The notes below the pieces were generated by a model. It did not search any database. It saw only the letters and a list, made by a program, of their open reading frames with translations, and was not told the origin of the DNA. This document shows, one piece after another, positions 1 to 9,092 of a DNA stretch of 64,000 nucleotides. Each line of letters starts with the position of its first letter. The stretch's first letter is position 1. The position numbers and the translations under genes were made by a program. The stretch covers positions 6,283,001 to 6,347,000 of the forward strand of contig NZ_CP121634.1 in NCBI RefSeq assembly GCF_029714945.1, written 5' to 3'. The DNA is from Bradyrhizobium sp. CIAT3101 (lineage in GTDB: Bacteria > Pseudomonadota > Alphaproteobacteria > Rhizobiales > Xanthobacteraceae).

Positions 1-130
1 AGGCGGCCAGGCTTCCGAGAAGCCGCGGCGCCATGAAAGCCCGATGGCGCGCTCGCGTCAGCGCATCGTAACGCGCGGAGGGATGCAGCAGCGCATCGAG
101 ACAATCGCGGATGATACTCAAAACTGTCAC
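1..130 (-). CDS. 5' end of a leftward gene cut by the window edge, possibly a sensor histidine kinase
   Basis: Reading leftward from a GTG at 130-128 (or an in-frame TTG at 121-119), an open frame runs to the window edge. It encodes about 43 residues beginning like TVLSIIRDCLDALLHPSARY, followed by an Arg/Ala-rich stretch. The frame has no stop and the residues look like a genuine N-terminus with a first amphipathic helix. I associate this start with PAS-containing membrane histidine kinases of Bradyrhizobium, but only from memory. No kinase domain is inside the window, so the function is unproven and the start codon is uncertain. Confidence 0.45.
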   Translation of the reverse strand, partial: MTVLSIIRDCLDALLHPSARYDALTRARHRAFMAPRLLGSLAA

Positions 131-540
131 GGGTCTCGCGCTTCGGCTCAATCGTCGTTGAAGACGTGCCGGAACGCCTCCTTGTCGTTGAGCCAACGTG
201 TCAGAGCGACCTTAAACGAGTGCTAAGGCGATCCGGCCTGCGGCCCGACACCGCGTCATCGCGGAGATTTTTAGGCGATTTGGCGATGTCATCATCGCGG
301 ATGGTGAACACAGGGTTTCGCCGTCCCTTTCATGGTTTCGAATTGGTGGACGCGCGGGCGGCCGGAACAGCAATGGCGCAGCCATCAATCGAAAATTTAC
401 GAGACCTCCAATCGGGAAGATTTTTGCGTAAATTTTCCGCGAATTAAGCGGAAGGCAATCACTTGCGATTTATCGAGAGTTGCTAGGTCCGACACCTCGC
501 GGGGATCGCCGCGGCGGGATCTAACATACAGGTCGATTAG
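131..540. other. intergenic region, no gene supported
   Basis: About 410 bases lie between the leftward partial gene and the DUF5330 gene. Short open frames exist on both strands, but none has a convincing ribosome binding site or recognisable protein. The 3' part is relatively AT-rich, as expected of divergent promoters. No terminator hairpin or repeat was seen. Confidence 0.5.
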
Positions 541-969
541 ATGCGCTTTCTGCTCCGCATCACATTCTGGCTCGGGCTGGTGCTGGTGCTCCTGCCGCGG
601 GACAAGACGCACGAATCGGACAAGCTGCCGCAGATCGGCGCTGCCGACGCGGTGCAGGCTGCGACCGCGGCCGTCTCCGACATGAGCCAGTTCTGCAAAC
701 GCCAGCCGGCAGCCTGCGAGGTCGGCGGACAGGCCGCCACCATCATCGGCCAGCGAGCCCAGGACGGCGCGAAGAAGATCTACCAGATCATCAACGACAA
801 AAAAGAGCAGATCGAGAAGAACGAAAAGACCGACAAGAAGGCGCCCGACCACACCGGCTCGATCACGGTCGCCGGTGAAGGCGACGCAGCCGCGACCGAA
901 GCGCCGCGCGACACGCTGACCCAGGACGATCTCGCGCTGGAATGGCGCGGTCCGGAAGCCGCGAATTAG
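541..969 (+). CDS. DUF5330 family protein, membrane-anchored or exported
   Basis: A 142-residue protein with a hydrophobic N-terminal segment at about residues 5-18 (FLLRITFWLGLVLVLLP), which is a signal anchor or signal peptide. A short domain with two cysteines (around CKRQPAAC) follows, and then a charged, Lys/Glu-rich, probably disordered tail. The pattern matches the uncharacterised DUF5330 family of Rhizobiales, and no activity is known to me. It lies 70 bases upstream of sufE on the same strand, an arrangement I recall as conserved in Bradyrhizobium. The bases just before sufE could carry a separate promoter, so an operon is possible but not shown. Confidence 0.75.
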   Translation: MRFLLRITFWLGLVLVLLPRDKTHESDKLPQIGAADAVQAATAAVSDMSQFCKRQPAACEVGGQAATIIGQRAQDGAKKIYQIINDKKEQIEKNEKTDKKAPDHTGSITVAGEGDAAATEAPRDTLTQDDLALEWRGPEAAN

Positions 970-1039
970 GCCCCAAATCCTATCGATTTCGGCGTCTCGC
1001 GTGCCTATATAGGGAAAACGCGGGAACCACGGGCCATCA

Positions 1040-1468
1040 ATGACGACGATTGACGAGATCAGGGACAATTTCGAGCTTCTGGACGACTGGGACGACCGTT
1101 ACCGGTACGTCATCGAGCTCGGCCGCACCCTGGAACCGATGCCCGAGGCGGAGCACTCGGCCGAGAACAAGGTCAATGGCTGCGTCAGCCAGGTCTGGCT
1201 CCAGAAGCTGGTCGATCGCGGCAATGGCGCGCCGATCCTGAAGTATCGCGGCGACAGCGACGCGCATATCGTGCGCGGGCTGGTCGCGATCGTGCTCTCG
1301 CTCTATTCCGGCCGCACGCCGCAGGAGATCCTCGATACCGATGCGATTTCCGTGTTCAACGAGTTCGGCTTCCGCGACCATCTGACGCCGCAGCGCTCCA
1401 ACGGCCTGCGTTCGATGGTCGAGCGGATCAAGACCGACGCGAAAGAGGCGCTCGCGGAAGCGTCGTAG
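1040..1468 (+). CDS. sufE: SufE, cysteine desulfurase sulfur acceptor
   Basis: A 142-residue cytosolic protein of normal SufE length. SufE accepts persulfide sulfur from the cysteine desulfurase SufS and passes it to the SufBCD scaffold for Fe-S cluster assembly. The acceptor cysteine is visible as Cys48 in the NGCVSQVW motif, and the N-terminus (TIDEIRDNFELLDDWDDRY) is typical. The rest of the suf operon is not here, so sufE stands alone next to a DUF5330 gene. The gene is followed directly by a palindromic repeat at 1486-1579 that may act as its 3' end. Identification is secure. Confidence 0.95.
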   Translation: MTTIDEIRDNFELLDDWDDRYRYVIELGRTLEPMPEAEHSAENKVNGCVSQVWLQKLVDRGNGAPILKYRGDSDAHIVRGLVAIVLSLYSGRTPQEILDTDAISVFNEFGFRDHLTPQRSNGLRSMVERIKTDAKEALAEAS

Positions 1469-1485
1469 CTCCGCATGATGAGCTG

Positions 1486-1579
1486 CCGTAGGGTGGGCGA
1501 AGCGAAGCGTGCCCACGTTCTGAGTGTGATTGATGAGAATTCGTGGGCACGGCGCTTTGCGCCTTTGCCCACCCTACGG
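1486..1579. repeat. palindromic intergenic repeat, copy A
   Basis: The element begins ccgtagggtggg and ends cccaccctacgg, giving perfect 12-base ends in inverted orientation. Inner inverted segments (aagcgtgcccacg and cgtgggcacggcgctt) lie around a short variable centre. Related copies are at 6089-6186 and 22328-22453. All three sit between genes, directly after a coding 3' end. The folded transcript would be a long hairpin, so it may protect or terminate mRNA; that role is inference. Confidence 0.85.
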
Positions 1580-1595
1580 GAACGAGCGCGCTACG

Positions 1596-2012
1596 CTACT
1601 TCCCCTTCTTCCGCTGCTGCTGTCCCAGGCCCATCTTCTTCGCCAGTTGCGAACGCGCCACCGCGTAGTTGGGCGCGACCATGGGATAGTCGGCCGGCAG
1701 GCCCCATTTCTCGCGATATTGCTCGGGCGTCATGCTGTACTGCGTGCGCAGATGGCGCTTCAGCGACTTGAAGCGCTTGCCGTCTTCCAGGCACACCAGA
1801 TAGTCGGGCGCGATCGACTTCTTCAGCGAGACCGCGGGCTTTGCCGGTTCGAGCGGCGCTTCGACGCGGCCCGACGACACCCGCGTCAACGCGCCGTGCA
1901 CCTGGCTGATCAGGTTCGGAATCTCGGCGGCCGGCGTCGGGTTGTTGCTGACATAGGCCGAAACGATGTTCGCCGTCAGCTCGATGAAATTTTTGGCCCC
2001 GGCATCGGACAT
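1596..2012 (-). CDS. MucR/Ros-family transcriptional regulator
   Basis: A 138-residue protein of the MucR/Ros family, DNA-binding regulators of exopolysaccharide, motility and cell-cycle genes in Rhizobiales. The family core is visible as [18 protein letters not shown] followed by [21 protein letters not shown]. Of the C2H2 ligands of Ros, only the first Cys and the first His are kept: the second Cys position is Asp and the last His position is Tyr, so classical zinc coordination looks lost. The ATG at 2012-2010 is preferred over an upstream start because GAGAGAGG precedes it and family members begin MSD-like here. It is transcribed towards the repeat after sufE. Confidence 0.9.
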   Translation of the reverse strand: MSDAGAKNFIELTANIVSAYVSNNPTPAAEIPNLISQVHGALTRVSSGRVEAPLEPAKPAVSLKKSIAPDYLVCLEDGKRFKSLKRHLRTQYSMTPEQYREKWGLPADYPMVAPNYAVARSQLAKKMGLGQQQRKKGK

Positions 2013-2174
2013 GGGCTCGACCTCTCTCCAATGACTCCGTCGCGACTGCATTGGCGGCGGTGAAGTATTCTCTGTCAACAATACGTTTGGCCGAAATAGG
2101 ACGACTGGAAAATATGAACCGATTACTGATCTCGCGACAAAAACTGCGAGACTCTACTTGGATCCAGCGGGGCT

Positions 2175-3074
2175 TCAGCCGCCGCGCTGGTCGAGATGGG
2201 CGCGCAGTTCGTCGATCGAGGCAAAGCGCATCATGCCCTCCGGCATTTGCGCCTCGATCGAGCCGTCGGAATAAAGCGAATAGGCCATGCCGTCGACGAT
2301 GCCGGATTTGAGCACCGTCACCGGCGACTGTTCGACCGGCGGCGGCTCGGGTGCAGGCGGAGGTGCGGCGGGCTGAGGCGCAGCAGGCTGAGGTGCAGCG
2401 GGCTCGAAGGTCGACGCCGGCCGCGGCGGCGGCGGGCGACGCGCCGCGGGTGGCTCCGGCGGCCGTGCACGGTCAGCCTTCGGCCAGGCATCGTCGAAGC
2501 TCGCGGGCGGAGCTTCTGATGCGGCCGGCTCCGCGGGCTCGGCATGTGGTTGCGGCGGCAGACCGTCCGCGGCCTTGGCCTCGGCACGCTCACGCTCCTT
2601 GCGCGAGCTCGAGGCGAACATCAGGTTGCGGCGACGTGGTGCCTCCGGAGCGGCGGGCGGGGGCGGTGGCGGCGCTTCCGGCTCGGCCGGTGCCTCGACC
2701 CGCGGTCGCTCGCGCACTGGCGCTTCGGCCTGCCAAGGCGGCGCAGCGGGCGATGGCTGCGGTTCGACGCGCGCCGGCGGCAGTTCCAGCGCAGACGCAA
2801 CCGGTGCAGTGGGCGCAGCGAGGCCCGGCGGCAGCACCGGCCTCACGCGAACCTCCGACGCCGCAGCCGTTCCGGCCAGCCGGCGGGCAATGCCTTGCAG
2901 CTCCAGCAGCACGATGTAGAGGCCGACCAGTAACATTCCGGAGCAGACGCCGATCACGCCGCTCGTTATGAGCGTGCTGCCGAGGCTGAAATCCCTGATC
3001 GAATAGCCAAAAGCGATCGCAAGGAGGCCCGCCACCACGGCGAAAATCCCTGCAATCAACAAAGCCAAGCTCAT
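2175..3074 (-). CDS. membrane protein with proline-rich linker and conserved C-terminal motif
   Basis: A 299-residue protein that I cannot assign to a characterised family. Two hydrophobic segments occupy roughly residues 3-22 and 31-58. They are followed by a long Pro/Ala/Glu-rich, low-complexity linker and then a compact C-terminal block (about residues 253-298) containing SGIVDGMAYSLYSDGSIEAQ and RFASIDELRAHLDQ. The composition suggests an inner-membrane anchor with a flexible arm presenting a small soluble domain; the side of the membrane is unclear. The start at 3074 places the first hydrophobic segment at the N-terminus (MSLALLIAGIF). An upstream in-frame start at 3110 would add 12 residues. 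It is monocistronic on the minus strand. Confidence 0.75.
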   Translation of the reverse strand: MSLALLIAGIFAVVAGLLAIAFGYSIRDFSLGSTLITSGVIGVCSGMLLVGLYIVLLELQGIARRLAGTAAASEVRVRPVLPPGLAAPTAPVASALELPPARVEPQPSPAAPPWQAEAPVRERPRVEAPAEPEAPPPPPPAAPEAPRRRNLMFASSSRKERERAEAKAADGLPPQPHAEPAEPAASEAPPASFDDAWPKADRARPPEPPAARRPPPPRPASTFEPAAPQPAAPQPAAPPPAPEPPPVEQSPVTVLKSGIVDGMAYSLYSDGSIEAQMPEGMMRFASIDELRAHLDQRGG

Positions 3075-3386
3075 CGAACACACCCCCGGCCGTGCACCCA
3101 CGCACGACACCCGTTACGCCACGATACCGTCATACTGCGTTCCTCGCCAACGACCAATTGCCCGCACCGTTCCTAAAGGGAAGGATATCAGGGACTTATT
3201 CACATTCCCTTCAGCAACGGTCCGCTAGCTGTGATGTGCTCCGAGTTTCTGGAAATTGCTGCGTCGCATCAGGAATTTAGCCATAATGCCCAATTACTTG
3301 GTAATGGAACTGCGCTATAGGGATTCCGGGGAGCAGGCCCGCGCGCACCAGCAGGGCCAAGAGGGGATTCCGGGTCACCAATAGCC

Positions 3387-5036
3387 ATGACATCCATCAC
3401 GACTTCGGCGATCGACACGCCCCTCGGGCGCTCGGTTGAACGGACTTGCGACGATCTCGCCATGCTGGTGCTGGCTGCCGTCGCCGTCATCGCAGGCCTG
3501 ACCTTCCGCGACTACGGGCTCGGCTGGGACGATTACACCCATGCCGAGTATGCCGACCTGCTGCTGCGCATGTACGGTTCCGGCTTCCGGGACACGTCCG
3601 CACTCTCCTTCGCCAACCTCTATATGTATGGCGGCGGCTTCGACATGGTCGCGGCCCTGCTGCACAAGATTCTCCCGCTCGAGCTGTTCGAGACGCGACG
3701 CCTGGTCGGCGCGATCGTCGGCGTGATCGGTCTTGCGGTCACCTGGCGGCTCGGCCGCCGCGTCGCCGGACCGCTAGCGGGCCTTGCCGCACTCTTGCTG
3801 CTGGCGCTCTGCCCGATCTTCTACGGCCACATGTTCATGAACCCGAAGGATGCGCCCTTCGCGGTGGCCATGATCATCCTGATGCTCGGCCTGGTTCGGC
3901 TCGCCGAGGAATATCCAAACCCTTCGCCACGCACGATCCTGATCGTCGGCCTGGGTGCCGGCCTGTCGATCGGCTGCCGCATCCTCGGCGGCCTCGCACT
4001 GGTCTACGCGATGGCCGGCTTCATGCCGCTGTTGCTGGAAGAGCTGCGCACCGAGGGCGCGCGCGAGGCTATCAGGCGTTTCGCCCATGTCGTCTACGTG
4101 CTGCTGCCTGGGCTGGCGTTCGGCTATCTCGTGATGGGCCTGATCTGGCCGTGGTCGATCATGGAGCCCGCCAATCCCTTCGAGGCGCTGACCTATTTCT
4201 CGCATTTCTTCGAGAAGCCCTGGAAGGAGATGTTCGACGGCGCGATCGTGTCGGTTCCCGACATGCCCTGGTCGTACCTGCCGACGCTGTTCGCGCTGCA
4301 GCTGCCCGAAGTGATGCTGGTGTTCATGGCCGGCGCCGTGTTCAGCACCTTCGCGATGCTGACACGTCGCGAGGTTCCGGCGCGCCGCAAGACCATCATG
4401 CTGATGCTGACCCTGGCGGCCACCCTGCCGCTCGCGATCGCGATGGTGAAGCGTCCGGCGCTCTACAACGGCATCCGCCATTTCGTGTTCGTGATCCCGC
4501 CGATGGCGGTGCTCGGAGGCGTCGCCTTCGCCTGGACCATGGAGCGCCTGCGCGCCAACCACCGCGCCTGGCAGCCGGCCGTGCTCGCCGTGTTCTGCTT
4601 CGGCCTCGCGCTGCCGCTCGCCGAGATGATCCGGCTGCATCCCTATCAATACACCCACTTCAACCACATCGCCGGCACGGTGCGCGCCGCCGACGACCGC
4701 TTCATGCTGGACTATTGGGGCCTCGCGCTGAAGCAGGCCTCCGACGAGCTGCGCGAGCAGCTGATCGAGCGCCAGGAAGTGCCGCCGCGCAATCGCAAAT
4801 GGAAGGTCGCGGTGTGCGGTCCGCAGCGCCCGGCGCAGGTCGCGCTCGGCCCCGACTTCACCATCGGCTGGGACTCCAACGCGGCTGATTTCGCCATGAC
4901 GCTCGGCGAATTCTACTGCAAGGGCCTGACCGCCCCGGTGCTGGTCGAGATCAAGCGCGACGACGTGGTGTTCGCCCGCGTCTACGACATCCGCGGCCGC
5001 AGCATTTCCAGCCTGCTGTCGATCCCGGCGCCGTAA
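3387..5036 (+). CDS. GT39-like integral membrane glycosyltransferase
   Basis: A 549-residue polytopic membrane protein resembling the ArnT/PMT-type (GT39, GT-C fold) mannosyl/aminoarabinosyl-transferase superfamily, which uses a polyprenyl-phosphate sugar donor at the periplasmic face. After a first helix (about residues 30-45), the loop has GLGWDDYTHAEY with the paired acidic residues typical of GT-C enzymes. Around ten further hydrophobic helices follow to about residue 430, then a soluble C-terminal domain of about 120 residues. Acceptor and sugar cannot be deduced. No cell-envelope cluster flanks it. The ATG lacks a strong Shine-Dalgarno sequence, but translation upstream is blocked. Confidence 0.75.
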   Translation: MTSITTSAIDTPLGRSVERTCDDLAMLVLAAVAVIAGLTFRDYGLGWDDYTHAEYADLLLRMYGSGFRDTSALSFANLYMYGGGFDMVAALLHKILPLELFETRRLVGAIVGVIGLAVTWRLGRRVAGPLAGLAALLLLALCPIFYGHMFMNPKDAPFAVAMIILMLGLVRLAEEYPNPSPRTILIVGLGAGLSIGCRILGGLALVYAMAGFMPLLLEELRTEGAREAIRRFAHVVYVLLPGLAFGYLVMGLIWPWSIMEPANPFEALTYFSHFFEKPWKEMFDGAIVSVPDMPWSYLPTLFALQLPEVMLVFMAGAVFSTFAMLTRREVPARRKTIMLMLTLAATLPLAIAMVKRPALYNGIRHFVFVIPPMAVLGGVAFAWTMERLRANHRAWQPAVLAVFCFGLALPLAEMIRLHPYQYTHFNHIAGTVRAADDRFMLDYWGLALKQASDELREQLIERQEVPPRNRKWKVAVCGPQRPAQVALGPDFTIGWDSNAADFAMTLGEFYCKGLTAPVLVEIKRDDVVFARVYDIRGRSISSLLSIPAP

Positions 5037-5057
5037 TATTCTTCTCCAAGCCTTGCT

Positions 5058-5092
5058 CTCCGCCTTCGCTCTTCGATCTACGGCGGACAAGC
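5058..5092. repeat. short dyad repeat shared with the repeat at 22328-22453
   Basis: The stretch ctccgccttcgctcttcgat...acggcggacaagc is nearly identical to the inner part of the palindromic element at about 22399-22435. Its ends ccgcc/ggcgg pair as a small hairpin. It lies 22 bases downstream of the glycosyltransferase stop. It looks like an independent copy of a module that also occurs nested inside a larger repeat. Confidence 0.65.
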
Positions 5093-5193
5093 ATGCGGGC
5101 TACGCTTGGCTGCCGCGATTTGACCGCCTTGCTGCGGGCCTCACCCGCGACTAGGCTCTCTCCCCGCAACAACGAGGTTCGGAGAGATTTGCC

Positions 5194-5973
5194 ATGTCAC
5201 CAGCGGAAGCGCGCCTGAAGGAAGTACCGTCGAACATGACGGAGGCCGAGTGGCAGCAACGGGTCAATCTCGCCGCCTGCTATCGTCTCGTCTCGCTGTA
5301 CGGCTGGGACGATCTGGTCGACACCCACATCTCCGCGCGCGTGCCCGGCCCCGACCACCACTTCCTGATCAATCCCTACGGGCTGATGTTCGACGAGATC
5401 ACGGCCTCGAGCCTGGTCAAGGTCGATCTGCACGGCAACCAGCTCAGCGAGAGCGAATACAGCATCAACCCGGCCGGCTTCACCATCCATTCGGCGATCC
5501 ACGAGGTGCGCGAGGACGCGATCTGCGTGCTGCATCTCCACACGCTGGACGGCACCGCGGTGTCGAGCAGCGCCGAAGGCCTGCTGCCGCTGAACCAGAC
5601 CGCGCAGCTCGTCACCCATGACCTCGCCTATCACGACTATGAAGGCATCGCGCTCGATCACGACGAGCGGCCGCGGCTGCAGAAGGACCTCGGCGACCAC
5701 AACCACATGCTCCTGCGCAACCACGGCACCCTGACCGTCGGCCGCTCGGTCGCTTCCGCCTTCGAGCGCATGTATCACCTCGAGCGCGCCTGCTCGATGC
5801 AGGTGCGCACGCGCGCGCTGGGCACGCCGGTCTATCCGGTCGAGGAGATCGCGATCGAGAAGAACACCGAGCTGCTCGCCAACCGCGACCGCGCCGAGCT
5901 GCGCGCGACGAACCTGGTGTGGCCGCCGCTGCTGCGCAAGCTCGACCGTGAGCTGCCGGGCTACCGGTCTTGA
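5194..5973 (+). CDS. class II aldolase/adducin domain protein
   Basis: A 259-residue protein of the class II aldolase/adducin family (zinc-dependent fuculose-phosphate-aldolase-like fold). Metal-binding histidines are visible as His114 and His116 in VLHLHT, with a third at His177 in LRNHGTL. THISARVPG near residue 44 and NPYGLMFDEI near 60 are family hallmarks. Substrate cannot be inferred: many such proteins in proteobacteria act on unknown hydroxy-aldehydes or are non-aldolases. The ATG is preceded by GGTTCGGAGAG. The gene is followed 60 bases later by a strong intrinsic terminator, so it probably forms a single-gene unit. Confidence 0.85.
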   Translation: MSPAEARLKEVPSNMTEAEWQQRVNLAACYRLVSLYGWDDLVDTHISARVPGPDHHFLINPYGLMFDEITASSLVKVDLHGNQLSESEYSINPAGFTIHSAIHEVREDAICVLHLHTLDGTAVSSSAEGLLPLNQTAQLVTHDLAYHDYEGIALDHDERPRLQKDLGDHNHMLLRNHGTLTVGRSVASAFERMYHLERACSMQVRTRALGTPVYPVEEIAIEKNTELLANRDRAELRATNLVWPPLLRKLDRELPGYRS

Positions 5974-6030
5974 GATTCTGCGGATTTCGTGTAGGGTAAC
6001 CGCCAACACCCTCTACACGTTTTGGAATGA

Positions 6031-6059
6031 AACGCCGCCCAATTCCGGGCGGCGTTTTT
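6031..6059 (+). terminator. Rho-independent terminator after the class II aldolase gene
   Basis: A GC-rich stem aacgccgccc / gggcggcgtt with the loop aattcc is followed by a run of T residues. The stem pairs perfectly over ten bases. Because the left arm starts with AA and the right ends with T's, it may also work for the opposite strand, but the T-tract is stronger for rightward transcription. Confidence 0.85.
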
Positions 6060-6088
6060 ATTTGCATGGTCTCGTTACGGAAACAGAG

Positions 6089-6186
6089 CCGTAGGGTGGG
6101 CAAAGCGAAGCGTGCCCACGTCTTCTTCTTTGGTCATCACTGAGAGGTGGTGGGCACGGCGCTTCGCGCCTTTGCCCACCCTATGG
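6089..6186. repeat. palindromic intergenic repeat, copy B
   Basis: The element starts ccgtagggtggg and ends cccaccctatgg, with internal inverted segments (caaagcgaagcgtgcccac and gtgggcacggcgcttcgcgc). It closely matches copy A at 1486-1579. It ends 9 bases from the stop codon of the leftward M20 dipeptidase, between convergent genes. Confidence 0.85.
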
Positions 6187-6194
6187 CACTGTGC

Positions 6195-7589
6195 CTACTT
6201 CACCTCGGCCAGAGCCGCGAGGATCCGCGCCCAGGAGCGGATGCCCTTCTGGAAGCTGCGCAGATCGTACTTCTCGTTCGGCGAATGGATGTTGTCGTCG
6301 TCCAGGCCAAAGCCGACGAGCAGCGAATCCAGCCCGAGCGCGCGCTTGAAATCGGCGACGATCGGGATCGAGGCGCCGGAGCCCATCAGCACGGTTTCCT
6401 TGCCCCATTCCTCGGTCAGCGCCTTCCTGGCCGCCGCAAGCGGCTTCATGTTCCAGTCGAGCGCCACGGCGGGTGCGGCGGAATGGTCGCCGAACTCGAC
6501 CTTGCAGTCGCCGGGAATCCGAGCGGTCACGTAGTCGCGGAAGGCCTTGCGGATCTTCTGGGGGTCCTGGCCCTGGACCAGCCGGAACGAGACTTTTGCC
6601 GAGGCATGCGACGGGATCACCGTCTTGGAGCCCTCGCCGATATAGCCGCCCCAGATGCCGTTGACGTCGCAGGTCGGACGCGTGGAGGCCTGTTCCACCA
6701 TCAACCGGCCCTTCTCGCCGGCTGGGATCGACAGACCGACCGGCTTGAGAAACGAGTCCGGCGTGAAGTTGAGCTTCTTCCACTGCTCCAGGATCTCCGG
6801 CGGCGTGTCCTTCACGCCGTCATAGAAGCCCGGAATGGTGATGTGGTTGTCGTCGTCGAACAGTCCGCCGAGGATTTTGGTCAGCACCCGGATCGGGTTC
6901 ATCGCCGTGCCGCCGTACACGCCGGAATGCAGATCGCGGCTGGCGGCGGTGATCTTCACCTCTTCATAGAGCAGGCCACGCAGCGCCGTCGTGATCGCCG
7001 GCGTCTCCGGATCCCACATGCCGGTGTCGCAGACCAGCACGTAATCGGCTTTGAACTCGTCCTTGTTGGCTTCGACGAACGGCACGAAGTTCTTGGAGCC
7101 GACCTCCTCCTCGCCTTCGATCAGGAAGGTGATGTCGATCGGCAGCGAGCCCGTGACCTTCTTCCAGGCGCGGCAGGCTTCGACGAAGGTCATCACCTGA
7201 CCCTTGTCGTCCTCGGCGCCGCGCGCGACGATGATCTTGCGGCCGTCGGCATGATCGACGACGGCGGGCTCGAACGGCGGACGGTGCCACAGCTCGAGCG
7301 GATCGACCGGCTGCACGTCGTAATGGCCATAGAAGATCACATGCGGCCGTCCGCCCGCTTTGGCCTTGCCGACGACGGCGGGATGGCCGGCAGTCGGCCT
7401 CACCTCGGCCGCGACGCCGAGGCTCGCGATGTCCTTGGCCAGATGCTCGGCTGCCGCCTTGCAATCCCCCGCATAGGCCGGATCCGCGGAAATCGACTTG
7501 ATCCGCAACAGCGAGAACAGCCGCTCGAGGCTGTTATCGAAGTCCTTGTCGATGTGGTCGAGCACGGATTGAAGCTGCGCATTGGCCAT
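6195..7589 (-). CDS. M20 family dipeptidase
   Basis: A 464-residue M20 metallopeptidase of the carnosinase/dipeptidase subgroup, which hydrolyses dipeptides with a di-zinc centre in the cytosol. Metal ligands and catalytic residues are visible in order: YGHYDVQP (His, Asp), GAEDDKGQ (bridging Asp), EGEEEVGS (catalytic and ligand Glu), VCDTGMW (Asp) and a C-terminal IHSPNE His. The inserted dimerisation domain lies in the middle, as usual. An in-frame GTG at 7604 would add five residues; the ATG at 7589 (MANAQLQ) fits family starts better. Peptide specificity cannot be read from sequence. Confidence 0.9.
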   Translation of the reverse strand: MANAQLQSVLDHIDKDFDNSLERLFSLLRIKSISADPAYAGDCKAAAEHLAKDIASLGVAAEVRPTAGHPAVVGKAKAGGRPHVIFYGHYDVQPVDPLELWHRPPFEPAVVDHADGRKIIVARGAEDDKGQVMTFVEACRAWKKVTGSLPIDITFLIEGEEEVGSKNFVPFVEANKDEFKADYVLVCDTGMWDPETPAITTALRGLLYEEVKITAASRDLHSGVYGGTAMNPIRVLTKILGGLFDDDNHITIPGFYDGVKDTPPEILEQWKKLNFTPDSFLKPVGLSIPAGEKGRLMVEQASTRPTCDVNGIWGGYIGEGSKTVIPSHASAKVSFRLVQGQDPQKIRKAFRDYVTARIPGDCKVEFGDHSAAPAVALDWNMKPLAAARKALTEEWGKETVLMGSGASIPIVADFKRALGLDSLLVGFGLDDDNIHSPNEKYDLRSFQKGIRSWARILAALAEVK

Positions 7590-7614
7590 GGCCGGATGTC
7601 CCACTTTTCTAACC

Positions 7615-8943
7615 TCAGGATGGTTGTGGTTTTAACCCTGCCGCGGCCTCGGAGCTAGCCGCAACCGGCGGATGCCGGATGTGCCAGGCGAGCGTCACGG
7701 CGAGGACCGCCGTGGCGACGAGGTTGTTGCCCCAGGCCTGGATGGTGTTGGGGAACAGCGGCAGCGACAGCAGCATGAGGATGCCGGTAGCCAGAAGCGC
7801 GAGCCAGGTTCCCAGCCGCACATTCGGCCGCACGTCGAAAGCGGCCCGATGCATCAGCACCGTGAACGGCAGGAACAGCCACATGAAGTAATATTGTCGC
7901 GCCAACGGCGAGGCGACCGTCATCAGGCAGAACAGAATGCCGAGCTCCTCGGCATCCGAACGCGCCGTTCGCTGCGATTGCCGCGGCATGACCGCGACAA
8001 AGCCGAGCCCGAGCAACACCGACACCGCGAGCACGATCCAGTTCGCCGTCTTGTAGTCGACGTCGATGACATTCATCGTGCGCACCGGCTTGCTGGGGTC
8101 CTCCAGATTGTAGTTGATCGGGCGGACCAGCCGATGCGTCACCGCGATGATGGACTGGTTGACCCACGACCAGTTCTGCTCGTCGCGCTGGCCAAAACCC
8201 TTCTCCGAACTGGAGCCGACCATGCCCTGGTACCAGGTGTTGAGCTCGGCCGCATTGCGCTCGAAGCCACGGATCGGCGCCGGCACGACGTACAGCAGCA
8301 CGCCGATGAAGGCGATCATGCTGACGACGGCCGCCCACTGCCTCCGCCAAACCAGATAAGGCAGCACCGCGATCGGAAACACTTTGATGGCGGTGGCGAG
8401 CGCGAACATGAAGCCTGCCAACCAGGATCGTCGATGCTGGAGGCTCCAGAAGCCGTACAGCATCATCGCCAGCAGAACGAGGTTCGGCTGACCGAGATCG
8501 AACATGTCGAACACGAAGGTCACGGTGGCGAATGCCGGCAGCGCTTCGAGCCACGGGCCCGGCTTGCGGTCCGAGCCGGTCATGGCATTGGAGAGAACGC
8601 CCGTTGAAAACCACGCCACCACATTGAGGATCGACAGCACGACATAGAGCGGGATCTTGCCGAACCAGCTCGGGATCGCCAGCAGGATCGCCGGCAGCGG
8701 CGGATAGATGAACTCGAACTGGTCATGGATGTCGCTCGGATAGAGCGGGCCGCCATGCAGCACCTGCTGCCCGGCCCAGTACCACAGCGCGTAGTCCTTG
8801 GTCTTGCCGCGGCCGAAGATCTCCGGCCCGAGGACGTCCGCGGTCAGAATCAAGCAGCAGACCAGGAAGAGCAGGTCGAGCGGTGCGCGCAGTGAAAGAG
8901 ATCGGAGCGCGCCGGGTTTGTCTGATGGATTCGAGAGAGTCAC
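7615..8943 (-). CDS. DUF2029/GT87-like integral membrane protein
   Basis: A protein of about 442 residues with some ten hydrophobic helices, resembling the GT87 (DUF2029) polyprenol-phosphate-mannose-dependent glycosyltransferase family of GT-C fold. Characteristic stretches are KDYALWYWAGQQVLHGGPLYP in the first extracytoplasmic loop and FIYPPLPAILLAIP after it. The GTG at 8943 (VTLSNPSDKP) puts the first helix near residue 20. A longer frame reaches 9087 but starts with non-membrane, Arg/Ala-rich sequence. Sugar and acceptor are unknown. The stop lies only 26 bases upstream of the M20 dipeptidase start in the same orientation, so co-transcription is possible although no functional link is obvious. 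Confidence 0.75.
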   Translation of the reverse strand: MTLSNPSDKPGALRSLSLRAPLDLLFLVCCLILTADVLGPEIFGRGKTKDYALWYWAGQQVLHGGPLYPSDIHDQFEFIYPPLPAILLAIPSWFGKIPLYVVLSILNVVAWFSTGVLSNAMTGSDRKPGPWLEALPAFATVTFVFDMFDLGQPNLVLLAMMLYGFWSLQHRRSWLAGFMFALATAIKVFPIAVLPYLVWRRQWAAVVSMIAFIGVLLYVVPAPIRGFERNAAELNTWYQGMVGSSSEKGFGQRDEQNWSWVNQSIIAVTHRLVRPINYNLEDPSKPVRTMNVIDVDYKTANWIVLAVSVLLGLGFVAVMPRQSQRTARSDAEELGILFCLMTVASPLARQYYFMWLFLPFTVLMHRAAFDVRPNVRLGTWLALLATGILMLLSLPLFPNTIQAWGNNLVATAVLAVTLAWHIRHPPVAASSEAAAGLKPQPS

Positions 8944-9092
8944 ATTATGTCCAGTCGGAAACAAATAGCACGTAGCAGACCGACGGACGCTTGGAGAGTC
9001 CCCATCACCCGAATTTGTGCCTTGCAAAGACGCCGCTTCTCGCGCAACCGCAACGGCGTTGCGGACCGCTGGCCCGCAACCGGGCATTCTGC

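Noticed and set aside
6147..7658. A 503-codon frame antisense to the M20 dipeptidase
   Set aside because: The dipeptidase has all metal ligands in order; the opposite frame has no recognisable protein features.
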